Positions 6,976 to 20,071 of a DNA stretch of 36,027 nt are shown here, one piece after another. The position numbers and the translations under genes were made by a program. Every line of letters starts with the position of its first letter. Position 1 is the stretch's first letter. Below the pieces are notes generated by a model that was not told the DNA's origin, made no database searches, and worked only from the letters and a program-made list of their open reading frames with translations. The stretch is from Haplosporangium gracile (lineage: Eukaryota; Mortierellomycota; Mortierellomycetes; Mortierellales; Mortierellaceae): NCBI GenBank assembly GCA_015499985.1, contig JAAAUF010000283.1:1-36027 (forward strand), written 5' to 3'.

Positions 6976-9900
6976 TTAATTTTCGTTTTCAAGAAAAAGC
7001 GGAAGCAATGAATGCCAAACTTTCAAAGTAGCGAGAGCATGCCTCATGGTATGGATCCTGGCGTTTTCGGACTCGAGATCTCGTTCAACCGGCTTCTGCT
7101 TTTTCGAAGCAGCCATTCTCTTGCTCCCCGTTGCTGTCGCCTTTGCCTTGCCGCCATCAGTTCCACCAGCTGCCGCCTTGGTCGCCTGTTTCTTCTTCTT
7201 AGGAGTAGCCGCACGTGCACGTTTCTTGGGATTCTTTCCAGCTGCATTTTTTGTTGGCCGAGGCCTGGTCTCGCCGTCCTCACTCATCGACTCAATTTCG
7301 TCCACCACATCCTCGTCCTGTTCGTCTTCAGAGATGACTGGCAGCTGAGAGCTGATCTCTTCGCCCGCCAAGTTCCTGTGTTTCAGATTTCCGAGCCAGA
7401 ACGCTGCACTAGCATCGTTGTTCTCCAACATCAGCTTGACTTCAAAGATCAAACTCTCCATAGTCTTCCTGATTGCTGGAACCATCGCCGTCAACGACTG
7501 CTCCCGCGATGCCTTGGCGTGGCCACACACATTCTACACATAAAAATTTAAAAGAGCATTTAGGAATTCGAAAGAATCAATTCACGCCGTATCCACTTTA
7601 AAAGTGAACTCGTGAAATATTACCTGCAAGGATCGTGTGGCAGATTGAAGGTGGTTCTTGAAGATCTTGGCGACTGTATCCTGGTGTCCACGGAAGTGCA
7701 TACCCATGAATGGTAGCACCCGTTTGATGAACTGGTCCATAAATATCTTGGAGTGCTTCAGTGTCACAGCCAAAACCTCGCGTTTGTCATTCGACTTTAC
7801 AAACGCCGCCAACTTTTGGAAGCAGAGCGACAGGTCTAAAATGTGACTGAAAGCCGCATCGATACTGTCAAAGTGATCCTCTGTAAACTCGCTCACAAGC
7901 CCGACCAATTGCACATACAGGACCTACAGGATTGATAAAATGAGATTTGGGTTAATATGGCTATGCTCTGTTCGGACGACAAAAGACTGACAAGGCGACA
8001 TGGTATGCAGGAAAATGGAGCAGTCGTACCTTGGTGTATGTAGTTAACGTCTGTGTTGTTAACATGGGATGTTGCTCCGAGTGAACCTCGTTCTGATCCA
8101 GGAACGACGGTAAAACATTCGTAATGTACTGGCTGACCATCTCCAGTCGTACATCAGACCTTCCAATCTGCTGTCCAAGGACGTAAGCCAGTCTGTCACT
8201 CTATGTTTCCAATATCAAAATCTCGTTAGAACAATGACCTTCTTCGTGGCGGGACGAAATTAATAGACAAATACATTTGTAGCATTTTTTGCATACCTTG
8301 ATGATATTAGTGGAGGGCCAGCTGTATGACAACACTTCCGTCGCAAGAGTCGAAGCCCTGACCATAGTCTCCTGATTAGGTGGAACCAAATCCAGCATCT
8401 TGTCGATCACCTCCAGCAGCATGGCGGATGTCTCAAAGTTTGGCATCATCTCGCGCCACTTTGCCAGATTGTTAAACGCCTCAACCGCCATTGTTGACAA
8501 GTTGATCGAGCTTTGAATCACAGCCAGCTGCTCCTCTGTAGCAAGGTCCATTGCAAGAGCTTTCAACATGTCCTAAATAATGAATTTGCACAACGTTTAG
8601 TGAGCAAACCTTGACCAACAATTGTAGGTATTATGTTGCCAGAATAGTGCAAAGAGAAGCTCGACTTACAAGGCGGAGCGCCTTCTGATCGCTTGCTCGA
8701 AGCTCGTTCCACGATAGCAAAGCCAAAAGTGCTTTGAGTGATATGCCGAGACACTCCCGTACAACGACATGATCGACGGGCTCATTAGATTGATCCATAT
8801 CCTAAGAAGCGTCCAATTCAGGCAGTGTCAGGATCTCGTAATGGGAAACATGGAGCTGCAGGTCATCTTCAGTAAATTCAAGCTCTCACCTCGTCGTCGC
8901 TGGAAAGAAGATGAAGGATCATTCTTGTTTTAGTGACGATATGAGGAACAATTTTCAAGACTTGCTTCATAAATTCAGCAGACGACATGCGAATCAAAGC
9001 GGGGTTGTTGATAGTAGGAGCGGTGGGTTTCTTGGCGAAGGGATTGTGAGCGATGGGTGCCGGCAACTTGAAGGTAATTTTGGCAAGCAGATCTTTCAAA
9101 AGGAATCGTAGTTCTGGATACCGAAGCTGTACAGTGTTGCTCTTGTTGTACTCTGAGACTTCAAAAATCTCGCGGGTGATAGGCTGGTGAACTCGGAGGA
9201 CCTGGAACAGATCGATCTAGTAGTACCGCGAGATAGAAGTAAGCGCTAGTTAATGTCTCGTTTTGAGAGGCATTAAGTAGAGGGATATCTCTTATAGAGA
9301 GATACCCACCTCAAACTCTCGCATGTATGGACCTAGTGACTCCAGAGCGACCATTTCTGTTGACATTGAAGTGAATTTCCCAGAGGAAGCACCATCCACA
9401 TCCATCGCCCTCGTCGACTTCTTGCCTTGCAAGATGGAAGAAGCAGAGGACAATGACAGAGATCTACCTATAGCTAGGCCACTTCGAGCAAGAATGATGT
9501 CCTTTGATTTGACATGAATCGCCTCGAGCGGCCTGAAATCAGGCACGCTCTTCAAGACATGTCGAAGCATTTCCTCCATTTCCGATATCTGTTGCAGTCG
9601 AAGGATGATGCGGGCTAAACAAGTAGCGAAGTTAGATCAGTGTTAGTCGCACAATTTTTTCATCGTCTTGGAACCACTTGTCCCAGTGTATGGAAAATCC
9701 TCTTACCCAAGGTTTGATCTCCCGCATCGTATGAAAAGGCATTCGAAATCTCGCGAAACCTAATCAAAAAAAAAAAAAAGAACCCGGCATAAATTAATCA
9801 TTACTCCAAAGCAATCGACATTTTTTAAATATTTGTAAAACAAGCCAAGGTGGACAACACACCAATTGATCGCACAAAGAAGTCCCTGCGCGGCAGCATG

Positions 9901-12900
9901 ACATATCTCCGGGGTGTAGACTTCTGAAATGTCTTCAAGGTACTCGTGCTTAAACATCGTGATTCCACAACCGAGTAGCCCGTCAATGTCATCCAGGCCG
10001 TTGTCACTGGTGGCTTTCTCAGTTGCTTGGAGCAATTTGAACAACGAGCACAAATACACAGCACCGTCGGCTGTCTCGATCAAAGTTCCTTGAGATGCAA
10101 TCTTGGATAGGTCCGCGCACAGACTCGGCATGATACTGATCGACAGTTCAGATTCCTATTCGAAAAAAAGTAGGGCATGTAAATACTTGGTCCCACGATA
10201 ATCCCAGAGAAAATTAGCTCGAATAACTTATGGTGTCGGTGACTTACAGGTCCGTCGAGGTTCATCCACCGTTCCATGGCAATGTTGCGTGTGGGTTTCA
10301 TGGTAAAAGTCTCGTTCGCTCCACAGACAAATGCCTCTGCAAATTGGTTCGAAAATTCCTCCTTGACCCAGATAACCAACTTGGGGTCCAGTTTTCCTGA
10401 AACAACCATGCTTGCGAGCTCGTCAAACGTCATAGCTAGACAGACCTACATCGAGTAACAGTGTACTAAGGTTCAGTTCTCCAGAACTGCAAAGAGGTGC
10501 ACCACTTATATAATAAAAAATAGCTTTGAGAAGTGATATCCTTACCCCCGACCGCTGACAGTATTCTTTGATCATATGAAGATACTGCACAGAGATTTTG
10601 AGAAGCGGGTCTAACTCTGCTTGCCGATGACTGGGAACTGCTTGACTCGATGATCCCTTCTCATCTCCGCCGTTTTCCGTAACACCAAATGCTTGGACCA
10701 GCGCAATGGCACCCATGACTCCGATCTTTTTGGACTGTACTGTTGGGTTGGAGAGTTGCTTCCTGATAAGGATATTCAAATCTGTGATCAATGTTCCCGA
10801 GTCGCACGATATTTCGTCCTAACGAGTAAAAAAAGTAACACGTTAGGGCGTGAAAACTCGCATGTTCAAGCACAGGAATGTACAAATGGATTATCAATTG
10901 ATACAACTCAATTCGTTATACCTCTCGAGCAAGCGCTCCAAGAATGACAAAGAACAGTCGGATCTGCTCAAGCGACAAATTGTCCATGTAGTCCAACACT
11001 CCCTTTATGAACAAGCTGTACTCATTCAAAATCGACCGCGAGACCTGCACAATGTCCTGCAGTACCGCTAACGACGCATTGATTTCGACGTTCGATCCAC
11101 TACCGATATGAACAAGTAATGATCCAACGATCTCCTGGCGGTAATACGCATCCGACACCTGGAATGCGCTTGTGTAAAGTGCTGACGCCATCCTTGCAAC
11201 GATTGGATAGTTTTGGCTGGATCGCAGCAAGTTTTCAGAGATCGAGAGAACTGCCGACATGTATCTACATGAGACAAGGTGGTTGAGATATGTAAGCCAA
11301 TACTCTTAACACGAAACATAGCCTAGGTGAAATGCGCGTTTCTTAATCACGGCACAAGCTTACTCTCGCAAAGACACTCCGTGGACCAAAATGGTATCCT
11401 CCAAAAGCTTTCTTGTCAACAAGCCCTCGATGATCTTTTTGCGAATCATGACCTCAACCTTTTTCTTCAAACTGACGATCGAGTACAAAATGAACATGAC
11501 CATGACATCAATCACTTTGTATTGGCCCTGGAAGCGAAAGGAGGCGAAAATGTTAGAAGTAGGGCTCGAATATATAATTGTCATATCGTGCGCAGAAGGT
11601 ATATTCATCCGTGTTGGCAACTTACGGGCTTGGAAATGGCGGCCAGCGCCTTGAACCATGCATCCATAACAAATTTTTGGAACCTAATACCAGTCTTGAG
11701 AGCATCTAGTGTAAAGTTCATTGAATGACATGGTAGATATGAATATTTGCCCTTATAATTTTGTCCGCAGCATGCCATATCATCCTTGCCACCATAGCTT
11801 GCAAGACATACCTAGAATCAAGACTTCCGGTGTTTGGTTGATAGCGACTTTCTTCGACTTTGTCCTGGAGCCCCTCTGAAGTTTGTTAATAGACCGAAAG
11901 TCCAGCTTTTGGCGAATCGTTTCTATGACCTCTCCGACGTTTTCCGGTTCCACAGTCTGCAGCAAGAACTTGATCACAATCGGCAAGTCATCCAGCTCCG
12001 CCGAGATCAATTTGTCCATTACATGATTCCTCGCGTTGACCTAATCGATAACAGTGTGTAAGTGGACCATGCTGTTTCGGGCAAATCGACACTCCAATAA
12101 ATATGTCCTACTCATTTGCAACTGCTTCCTGCCTCAGAATGACAAAGCTCATACATACCAGCATATCCGACTGCAGGTTCAAATTCGACAATGCATCTAG
12201 AATCGGCACCATTAGCTCGGAAGAGCTCTCCATCAGCTCGAAAAGTCCAAGAACAACAGTCTATATATTGTAAAGGAATAATAGTAATATGAGAAAGTCA
12301 TCCTGAGGTTCTAATAATAACCTTGTAAATAGTATTGTTCGAAGGATTGTACCTTGTGTTCCGAGTCTGGCACAATCTCCGGCAAGCTGGTGATAATATC
12401 CCGTTGAATTGCGACAGAGGACACTCCGATGACCTAGTGACAAAAGAAGAAAAAATTTCGTTACTTCGTGAAAGACAATAAACTTCACTTGAGAAAACAA
12501 CGCATGTAATCATCAATTATATATGTACCTCGAGCAACTTGGCAGAGAGTTGCGCTGGCTCAATGATATTGTTCAACCATCTCATCTGTTGCAGAATAAG
12601 CTTCGGCGTAGGCGACTCTTTCTCCCTAATAACAAATGAAAAAAAGAGTATGTTGGTTTCCAGAAAACTAATAATGGCGGCCTTTGTCTTGATCAGTACG
12701 CCTCCTGCAATAACAATGTATGTTGTTGTTACTTACTCATCACTGAGGAAAGCAAATATCCGCTCCAACAGAGCCTCCATGAGCCCTGACTGAATGATAT
12801 CGATACTCAAGAGGATGCGGACCAAACTCTCGCCATTCGAGAACCTATAAAGAATGAGCAAAAGAATTGTATGCATGAGTTCACTTCTGATTGTTGGCAA

Positions 12901-13233
12901 ACATCGGTTGATCACACAATCCTCAGTTTGCTCGTCGATCCAAAAGCCAAGAAAAAGGCAATACACTTACGCCTGCTGACCTTTATCGCTTGTCTTGATG
13001 ATAGGGATAAGGCATATTCGCAAGTTATCCGCATCCTCCAAATGTTCCTGAAGACCTTCCAGGAAGGACTCGACACAGCTTGCTCCTGATGCGCCACCAC
13101 GCTGAATAAGTCGAGAGGCTTCTCGTTGGAATCGTGAGGGTTCTACATTGAGAACGTTTGGCGCGCCATTCTGTCCGAGTTCGAGACCTGCCTGTTGGCA
13201 GATGGCGCTGAATGATCGTGGTCCGTTGTTCAT
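6976..13233 (-). CDS. FANCD2: FANCD2 homologue, Fanconi anaemia DNA crosslink-repair protein (20 exons, 1450 aa predicted)
   Basis: FANCD2 pairs with FANCI, is monoubiquitinated by the Fanconi core ligase, clamps DNA and recruits crosslink-repair nucleases in the nucleus. Exons, 5' to 3': 13233-12971, 12844-12737, 12625-12529, 12433-12353, 12260-12159, 12040-11812, 11705-11626, 11527-11364, 11264-10922, 10818-10546, 10445-10248, 10155-9863, 9759-9707, 9614-9310, 9216-8890, 8801-8670, 8572-8297, 8200-8030, 7923-7624, 7533-6976. All 19 introns are GT-AG, 88-126 nt, and the frame closes at 1450 aa. Matches to vertebrate FANCD2 include LDDLPIVIKFLLQTV (about 233), RDIITSLPEI, QEIVGSLLVHIGSG, DELASMVVSGKLDPK (ubiquitin-acceptor context, K598) and AFWLGNLKHRNLAGEE (about 1309). 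An EDGE sequence is at 1350-1353. A Lys-rich nuclear-localisation-like tail follows. Some exon ends are by eye and could shift slightly. Confidence 0.93.
10392..10394 (-). other. FANCD2: predicted FANCD2 monoubiquitination lysine codon (K598)
   Basis: The AAA codon lies in the context VVSGKLDPK. It aligns with human FANCD2 NLIQHEKLDPK, where K561 is the regulated ubiquitin acceptor. The acceptor lysine and the following LDPK are both retained, which suggests the switch is functional. Confidence 0.75.
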
Positions 13234-13433
13234 TCTTTAGTCGTCCTTGAAGGGTCAGCGGCGAGACACAAGAGCGGCGAGGCTGAAGGGTAGATGTGTG
13301 AATGTGTCCTGGTTTTGGTGGCAATAAAGAGAAAACGAACAAAGGAGAAAGTTGCGCCAAACAACTAAAAAGAGACAAAGGCCAAAATTGGTGGCAAGCG
13401 CGTCCGCTTTATTTGTGCCCAGGACTGCTTTTT
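13234..13433. promoter_or_regulatory. 200-nt spacer between F-box gene B and FANCD2
   Basis: The spacer holds the 3' end of the upstream gene and the promoter/leader of FANCD2 (both minus strand). The plus strand reads GGTGGCAATA at 13316-13325 and GGTGGCAAG at 13390-13398. No other motif is recognised. Confidence 0.4.
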
Positions 13434-15008
13434 TCATTTCCTCGCCAGGGCAAGTGTGTACTCCTCTTGTGAGAGATATGTCTCCAGGGCAGGTAACTGG
13501 GACACCAGGAACTCGTTCGAGAGGTCCCTCTGTTCGAAGTTTGGGTGAACACTGCCCACAAGTCTCTTGAGGCTTCCCCAGTTCCTGACCACCCACTGAA
13601 GGTCAAAAAACTCCATCACTGGCTTCAGTCTCTCACAATCTAAGACCTCTAACCTGCCTAGTGTCGAGAGTAAGCCAAGCCCACTGTCCACCTTCAAGTC
13701 CAACAAGAACGGCCCTTCTTCCATGTCAGTCACCTCGCCAAGTCGTAGCATACGGAGGTTGATGAGAACCGCCAGCTGAGAATAGACCCCGCGGTGTCTT
13801 GGAGCCATAGGTGCTAGTAAACGTCGTGTTCCTGCAATACAAATATCCAGCTCCTCCATCCCTGTACAGCTCCACCGTAACTGCGCCATGTCCACTGCAT
13901 TGACAGCCGGCGCCGAGAATACTCGTAATCGACTGCAAGTCCTCAAAACTTCTTGGGCGTACGTCGGACCGAACCCAGGACACTGCAATAAAATCAACTC
14001 CTGTATCTGATGATGGCGCATCTCAGTGATCGCTCTGGTCGCTTCGGAGCCAAACAAGGAGCTGCAGGCACGGAGTCTGGTCAGCCCTGGTAACAATCGA
14101 ATGATGCTGGCAAGGTCGCTGTCTGCAATCTGGGACCCGGATAGGTCTAGTCCCGACAGTGCTTCTCCTCGACCCGCGTTGAGAAAGACCAAGAACTTGA
14201 AGGTTGACAACTTTCCCGATCGCGATCTCCATGTAAAGTTCTCAAGCCCAGGGCAGAGCTCAAAGAGAGGGAATTGGTCTTCCTTAGGAAGGAAGGATCG
14301 CTCGAGAACCAAGGTGCGAAGGCGAGGAAACTCGTCCTCGGACTTTGGTCGCTCGAGAAGCTTGGAGTCGATGAGGGAAAGACTGATTAACTTGTGACAG
14401 ATTAGTCCAAACTTGATTCCCTCGTAGTCGGACACAATCGCCCCGTTTAATTCGAGGACCCGGAGAGCGGTAAAGTCAAGGAGGTGGTGCCAGATCCTGT
14501 CGATCATGATGGTGTCTCCTGGGATGAGCGGATCGCCTCTAAGGATGAGAGTATGTAGAGTCGCGGCGTTCTGCTGCAGCAATTGCTTGACCTCGTCTGT
14601 GAAACGCGTCACCTCCAGGTATCTCAATTGATTCAGGTGAGGGACGAGAACCTTGAGGAGAGAAAGTTCGCCAAAAAACCGAAGGCGGGCAATATGTCGA
14701 GCGTTCCTTTGGAGAGATCCGAGGGTCGGGTACCGACGAGGGTGGAATGCAGTCCCACCCTGCTGTCGCTGTTGGGTAGCTTGATGAGGCTGGTGAGGAG
14801 AGGCCGGATCGGGAAGGTCCCTTAGGAGCGTGAAGCTGTACCAGAGACAGGGTTCGAGCACAGCAAACCAGGAACGAGAAACACGCAGACAGGCGAGCAG
14901 AGTGCATTTGTCGAGGTACCAGCTGAAATGGAGGACGACGTCGCGGTGATCCAAAGGTTCGTCCGAAGGAATGAAGACATGCTGTTGCGGATGCTGGCGG
15001 TTGTGCAT
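13434..15008 (-). CDS. F-box/LRR protein B (intact, 524 aa)
   Basis: This single-exon gene runs from the ATG at 15008 to 13434. An F-box-like segment occupies about residues 18-62 (VVLHFSWYLDKCTLLACLRV, then SRSWFAVLEPCLW). Many regular leucine-rich repeats follow, for example LDLSGSQIADSDLASIIRLL and a LLQCPGF / VLRTCSRLRVF pair near residues 335-360. It lacks the IPRPD and DHRIG signatures of A and C. It resembles protein D (28407-29909), which shares the LLQCP...LLRSCPLLRVF arrangement, so B and D form a second subtype. The presumed role is an SCF substrate adaptor with unknown target. It lies head-to-tail 200 nt upstream of FANCD2, with no evidence of functional coupling. Confidence 0.82.
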   Translation of the reverse strand: MHNRQHPQQHVFIPSDEPLDHRDVVLHFSWYLDKCTLLACLRVSRSWFAVLEPCLWYSFTLLRDLPDPASPHQPHQATQQRQQGGTAFHPRRYPTLGSLQRNARHIARLRFFGELSLLKVLVPHLNQLRYLEVTRFTDEVKQLLQQNAATLHTLILRGDPLIPGDTIMIDRIWHHLLDFTALRVLELNGAIVSDYEGIKFGLICHKLISLSLIDSKLLERPKSEDEFPRLRTLVLERSFLPKEDQFPLFELCPGLENFTWRSRSGKLSTFKFLVFLNAGRGEALSGLDLSGSQIADSDLASIIRLLPGLTRLRACSSLFGSEATRAITEMRHHQIQELILLQCPGFGPTYAQEVLRTCSRLRVFSAPAVNAVDMAQLRWSCTGMEELDICIAGTRRLLAPMAPRHRGVYSQLAVLINLRMLRLGEVTDMEEGPFLLDLKVDSGLGLLSTLGRLEVLDCERLKPVMEFFDLQWVVRNWGSLKRLVGSVHPNFEQRDLSNEFLVSQLPALETYLSQEEYTLALARK

Positions 15009-15170
15009 GGGGGAAGGAAGGGCGAAGTGGTGTGAAAAGGAACATGGAGAGAGATGAGGAAGAGACGTTTTATTTGCGCTGCGCTGCGTATGCTTTTGAT
15101 TTTTGGAACGCCGTGAATGACGGAAAAAAACCGATGTCGCTCGTGCTTAGGCCCCTTGATTAGACTCATC

Positions 15171-16662
15171 TCACACCAACGGATATCGCTGTCCATATAC
15201 CTCCAGCTTTTTCAAATGGATCAACCCTTGGAGCTGCTCAAGACCAAGAGGCTCCTTCTCCAGCGGAAGGGTCAACGAACTCTGCATCCCACACTGCCTT
15301 CCAAAAGACAAGGCGCTCCAACCGCGGCAATTGCTGCGGGATCTTCTCAAAGAAATCCCATTGGTGCCCTTTGTCACTCTCTTGCGCTTGGTTTTCGTCT
15401 AGAAGTAGGAAAAACTCCTCGACGACAAATCCTATCTTCAAAGTCTCGAGTTCAGTGCAAACCATGTCATCCTGTAGGTCCGAAGTAGCGTCATTTTGAA
15501 CTCGGTTACAAAAACCTTGAGTTTGGTACACTGCTTCAACGACACAAAAATGGTTCGCGGAGGACTCGTCTGGCCAACGTTCTTGATGACAATAGTTTCC
15601 AGTGCGACATTACATCGTCTTCATAACAGCATGCACAATTGAGTTAGCCACAACGCGAAACTCTGGACAAGACGTGCTCAGATAGCGGAGGGCAGGGACA
15701 GCGTTCATGGCGAGGTGCAGTATACTCTTGGATCCTGTGTCCAGCTCTGCATGAACACCCACTAGCTTTGTGCAGTGCATTGAAACGAGAGCATGTAACC
15801 TCCATGCCTGGGTGTTTGTAATGTCTGGTGGCAGTCGAAGGCGTCGGAGCCCGGGGCATCACTCCAACTTGATGTTGAACAGGCGACCGTGATAGTGTTC
15901 TAGATCCAGGTCCGGAATCAACGTCGGTTCCTGAATTGGTGTCTGTTTAATGTGGCTGCTGAACGATATTGCTTCGTTGTCAAAAACGTGGAACGTAAGC
16001 TAAGTGAAGGCCAACGTAGGGATCAGCAGTCTATCAATTGCCCCAAAAACTTTCTAGGATTGGGAATGTGGTCGTCCGAGAGATATATGTCGTCAAGATA
16101 TGGCAGACCCGACAGTGCGTTCACCAGGTAAATAATAAAGTTGTCCTGTCCTTCAATGTGAACAGTCAGCAACTGGCGGTTTCGCTGAAGAATGCCCACG
16201 ATCATGCGTATCCCACTCCCAGCTATTAAAGTCGCCTGAAAGTGACGTCCACGCATCGAAGTGATGATGTCTGGATGTACGAGACGCGTTACCTTTTTGA
16301 TCGAGCGGTCAGGGTAAACGCATTGGAAATAACGAAGGTTGACAGCTGCTGGTCCCAGTTAATTGCACTGAGGGAGTGTTATCAGAAAATTGATATACTG
16401 GCCCTTAGACGGAAGCACATCATAGGCATCAAAAAGGCGGTGAGCATACTCCTCGAATTGCGCCAGTTCGTTTTGCTGTCCTGATGGTTGGATAGGGGGC
16501 GACGTCGAGTATCGAGACGTTCCGCCAGAGGTGTTTCTGAAAGTGGTGATACCAGCCTCTGTTGACAAGGATGCATTGAGTGATGTCGTGGAACGAGATC
16601 TGATCAGCGATGGAAGAAGCATAGTCGAGGATGTCGAAGATGTCGAGGATTGTGAATTCCAA
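15171..16662 (-). pseudogene. degraded F-box/LRR gene E
   Basis: The minus strand shows an F-box (SFHDITQCILVNRGWYHHF at about 16600-16540) in a frame that lacks an ATG. A frameshift to NELAQFEEYAHRLFDAYDVL follows. Then come a separate LRR segment (LIAGSGIRMIVGILQRNRQL, about 16230-16170), a segment with in-frame TGA before CPGLRRLRLPP (about 15860), and a C-terminal part in two frames (15531-15238 and 15377-15171) ending LEQLQGLIHLKKLEVYGQRY. The order matches a complete F-box/LRR gene of the B/D type, now broken by at least three frameshifts and stops. It is surely non-functional as a full-length protein. Confidence 0.75.
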
Positions 16663-17633
16663 GTTCAGCGGTGCGCTTGCGTTGGAGGGCGACGTGAGAG
16701 AGAGAAGAGCGAGAAGCGAGCCGACGAAGCAAAGAAAATGGCTGGCTGTGTGTCGTCATACAAGTGGGCGGTTGCTTTAGTGCCGATGCCCTAGCACCAT
16801 CTTTTATGTATCTACGACTTCTGGATAGGAGTCGGTGGCGAAACGATAAGAGGATACGAAGGAAAGTTGTCGCTGCTCCGAGCATCGAACGATGTGGTTG
16901 CAACATAGTAAGTATGTATTTGGCGGAAGAGAAGAGAGATAACAGAGCAACAAAGTGTCAGCCCACCGAGAGATCAGTAGGGTGAGGGGTGAGGGAAGGG
17001 TTACTACAGCCCGCTGATACATACTGATCCTACCTGTGCAATTAGCCTGAAGGCGGGCGGACATCGTCCACTGATCAATTGGAGGAACGCAGAAGTAAAG
17101 TGCGCGTGCATAGTGAACCATGATTGGTCGACGGGCGAATGGCGCGAGTGAACTCTGTCGTTGTCAACGGAGACGAACGGGTAAAAAGTAATCCACCTTT
17201 GTTCAGGTCGAACTTAGAAACAAATGTTCGCCTTGTGCTCACATATGCGAGTAAGGTAGCATAAATCTTTTTTTTTGTTCAAGAGATAACGAAAAGTAGA
17301 GTGAAGAAAACATGGTCCGATCCAGTCATTTCTTCGTTCAATGCTCCGTAAAGCAAAAGCAAAGTGTTCATTTTTGACAAGAAAACCCAAAGTGGCCTGA
17401 CAATGGAAATTTCATTTGAATCATCGCCCCTGATCGACAAAGTGACTTTGTATTTTCCCTTTATAACTGCATAAGGCTTCAGATAAGCCCCAACTTGACC
17501 AATAAAACGGGGAGGAGGCAACCATAGAGGGTCGCTCATTCCACTCCTCTCATCTTTACTTCTTTCCCTCACTTCTTTCCTGCTCGCCACTCCCTCTCCT
17601 TTCATCCCTCTTCCACACAAACACTTTTCTCAA
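16663..17633. promoter_or_regulatory. intergenic region and promoter of the thiolase gene
   Basis: About 970 nt with no supported gene. Close to the thiolase, a CCAAT pentamer is at 17499-17503. The last 100 nt before the ATG form a strong pyrimidine tract (about 17535-17630), typical of well-expressed fungal genes. Short frames here, including one antisense to the tract, have no recognisable domain. Confidence 0.5.
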
Positions 17634-19834
<2,201 letters not shown>

Positions 19835-20071
19835 AAGAAAGCAACGAGAGATTTTACATGTAAAACAAAAAAACAATCAAAAAAAATTAAATAACCCCTT
19901 ATTTTCATAGAGCTTCGCATTACCATCATCCCCTCCCCTGTGAATAACCAATTAAAATATTTTGATGATCGCGCGCGAAAACAACTTGACCACACTGTGA
20001 ACCATGTTAGGCACAATAAGAAAAAGGGATGAATAATTGCAGTATGTATTTCATGAATTGACAAAACACCT
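19835..20071. other. convergent 3' intergenic spacer
   Basis: This spacer separates the thiolase stop from the stop of F-box locus F on the opposite strand. It is A-rich just after the thiolase stop. Nothing else is recognised. Confidence 0.5.

Noticed and set aside
17279..17620. Minus-strand 113-codon open frame upstream of the thiolase
   Set aside because: It lies over the thiolase promoter and pyrimidine tract, has no recognisable domain, and no leader of its own is seen.
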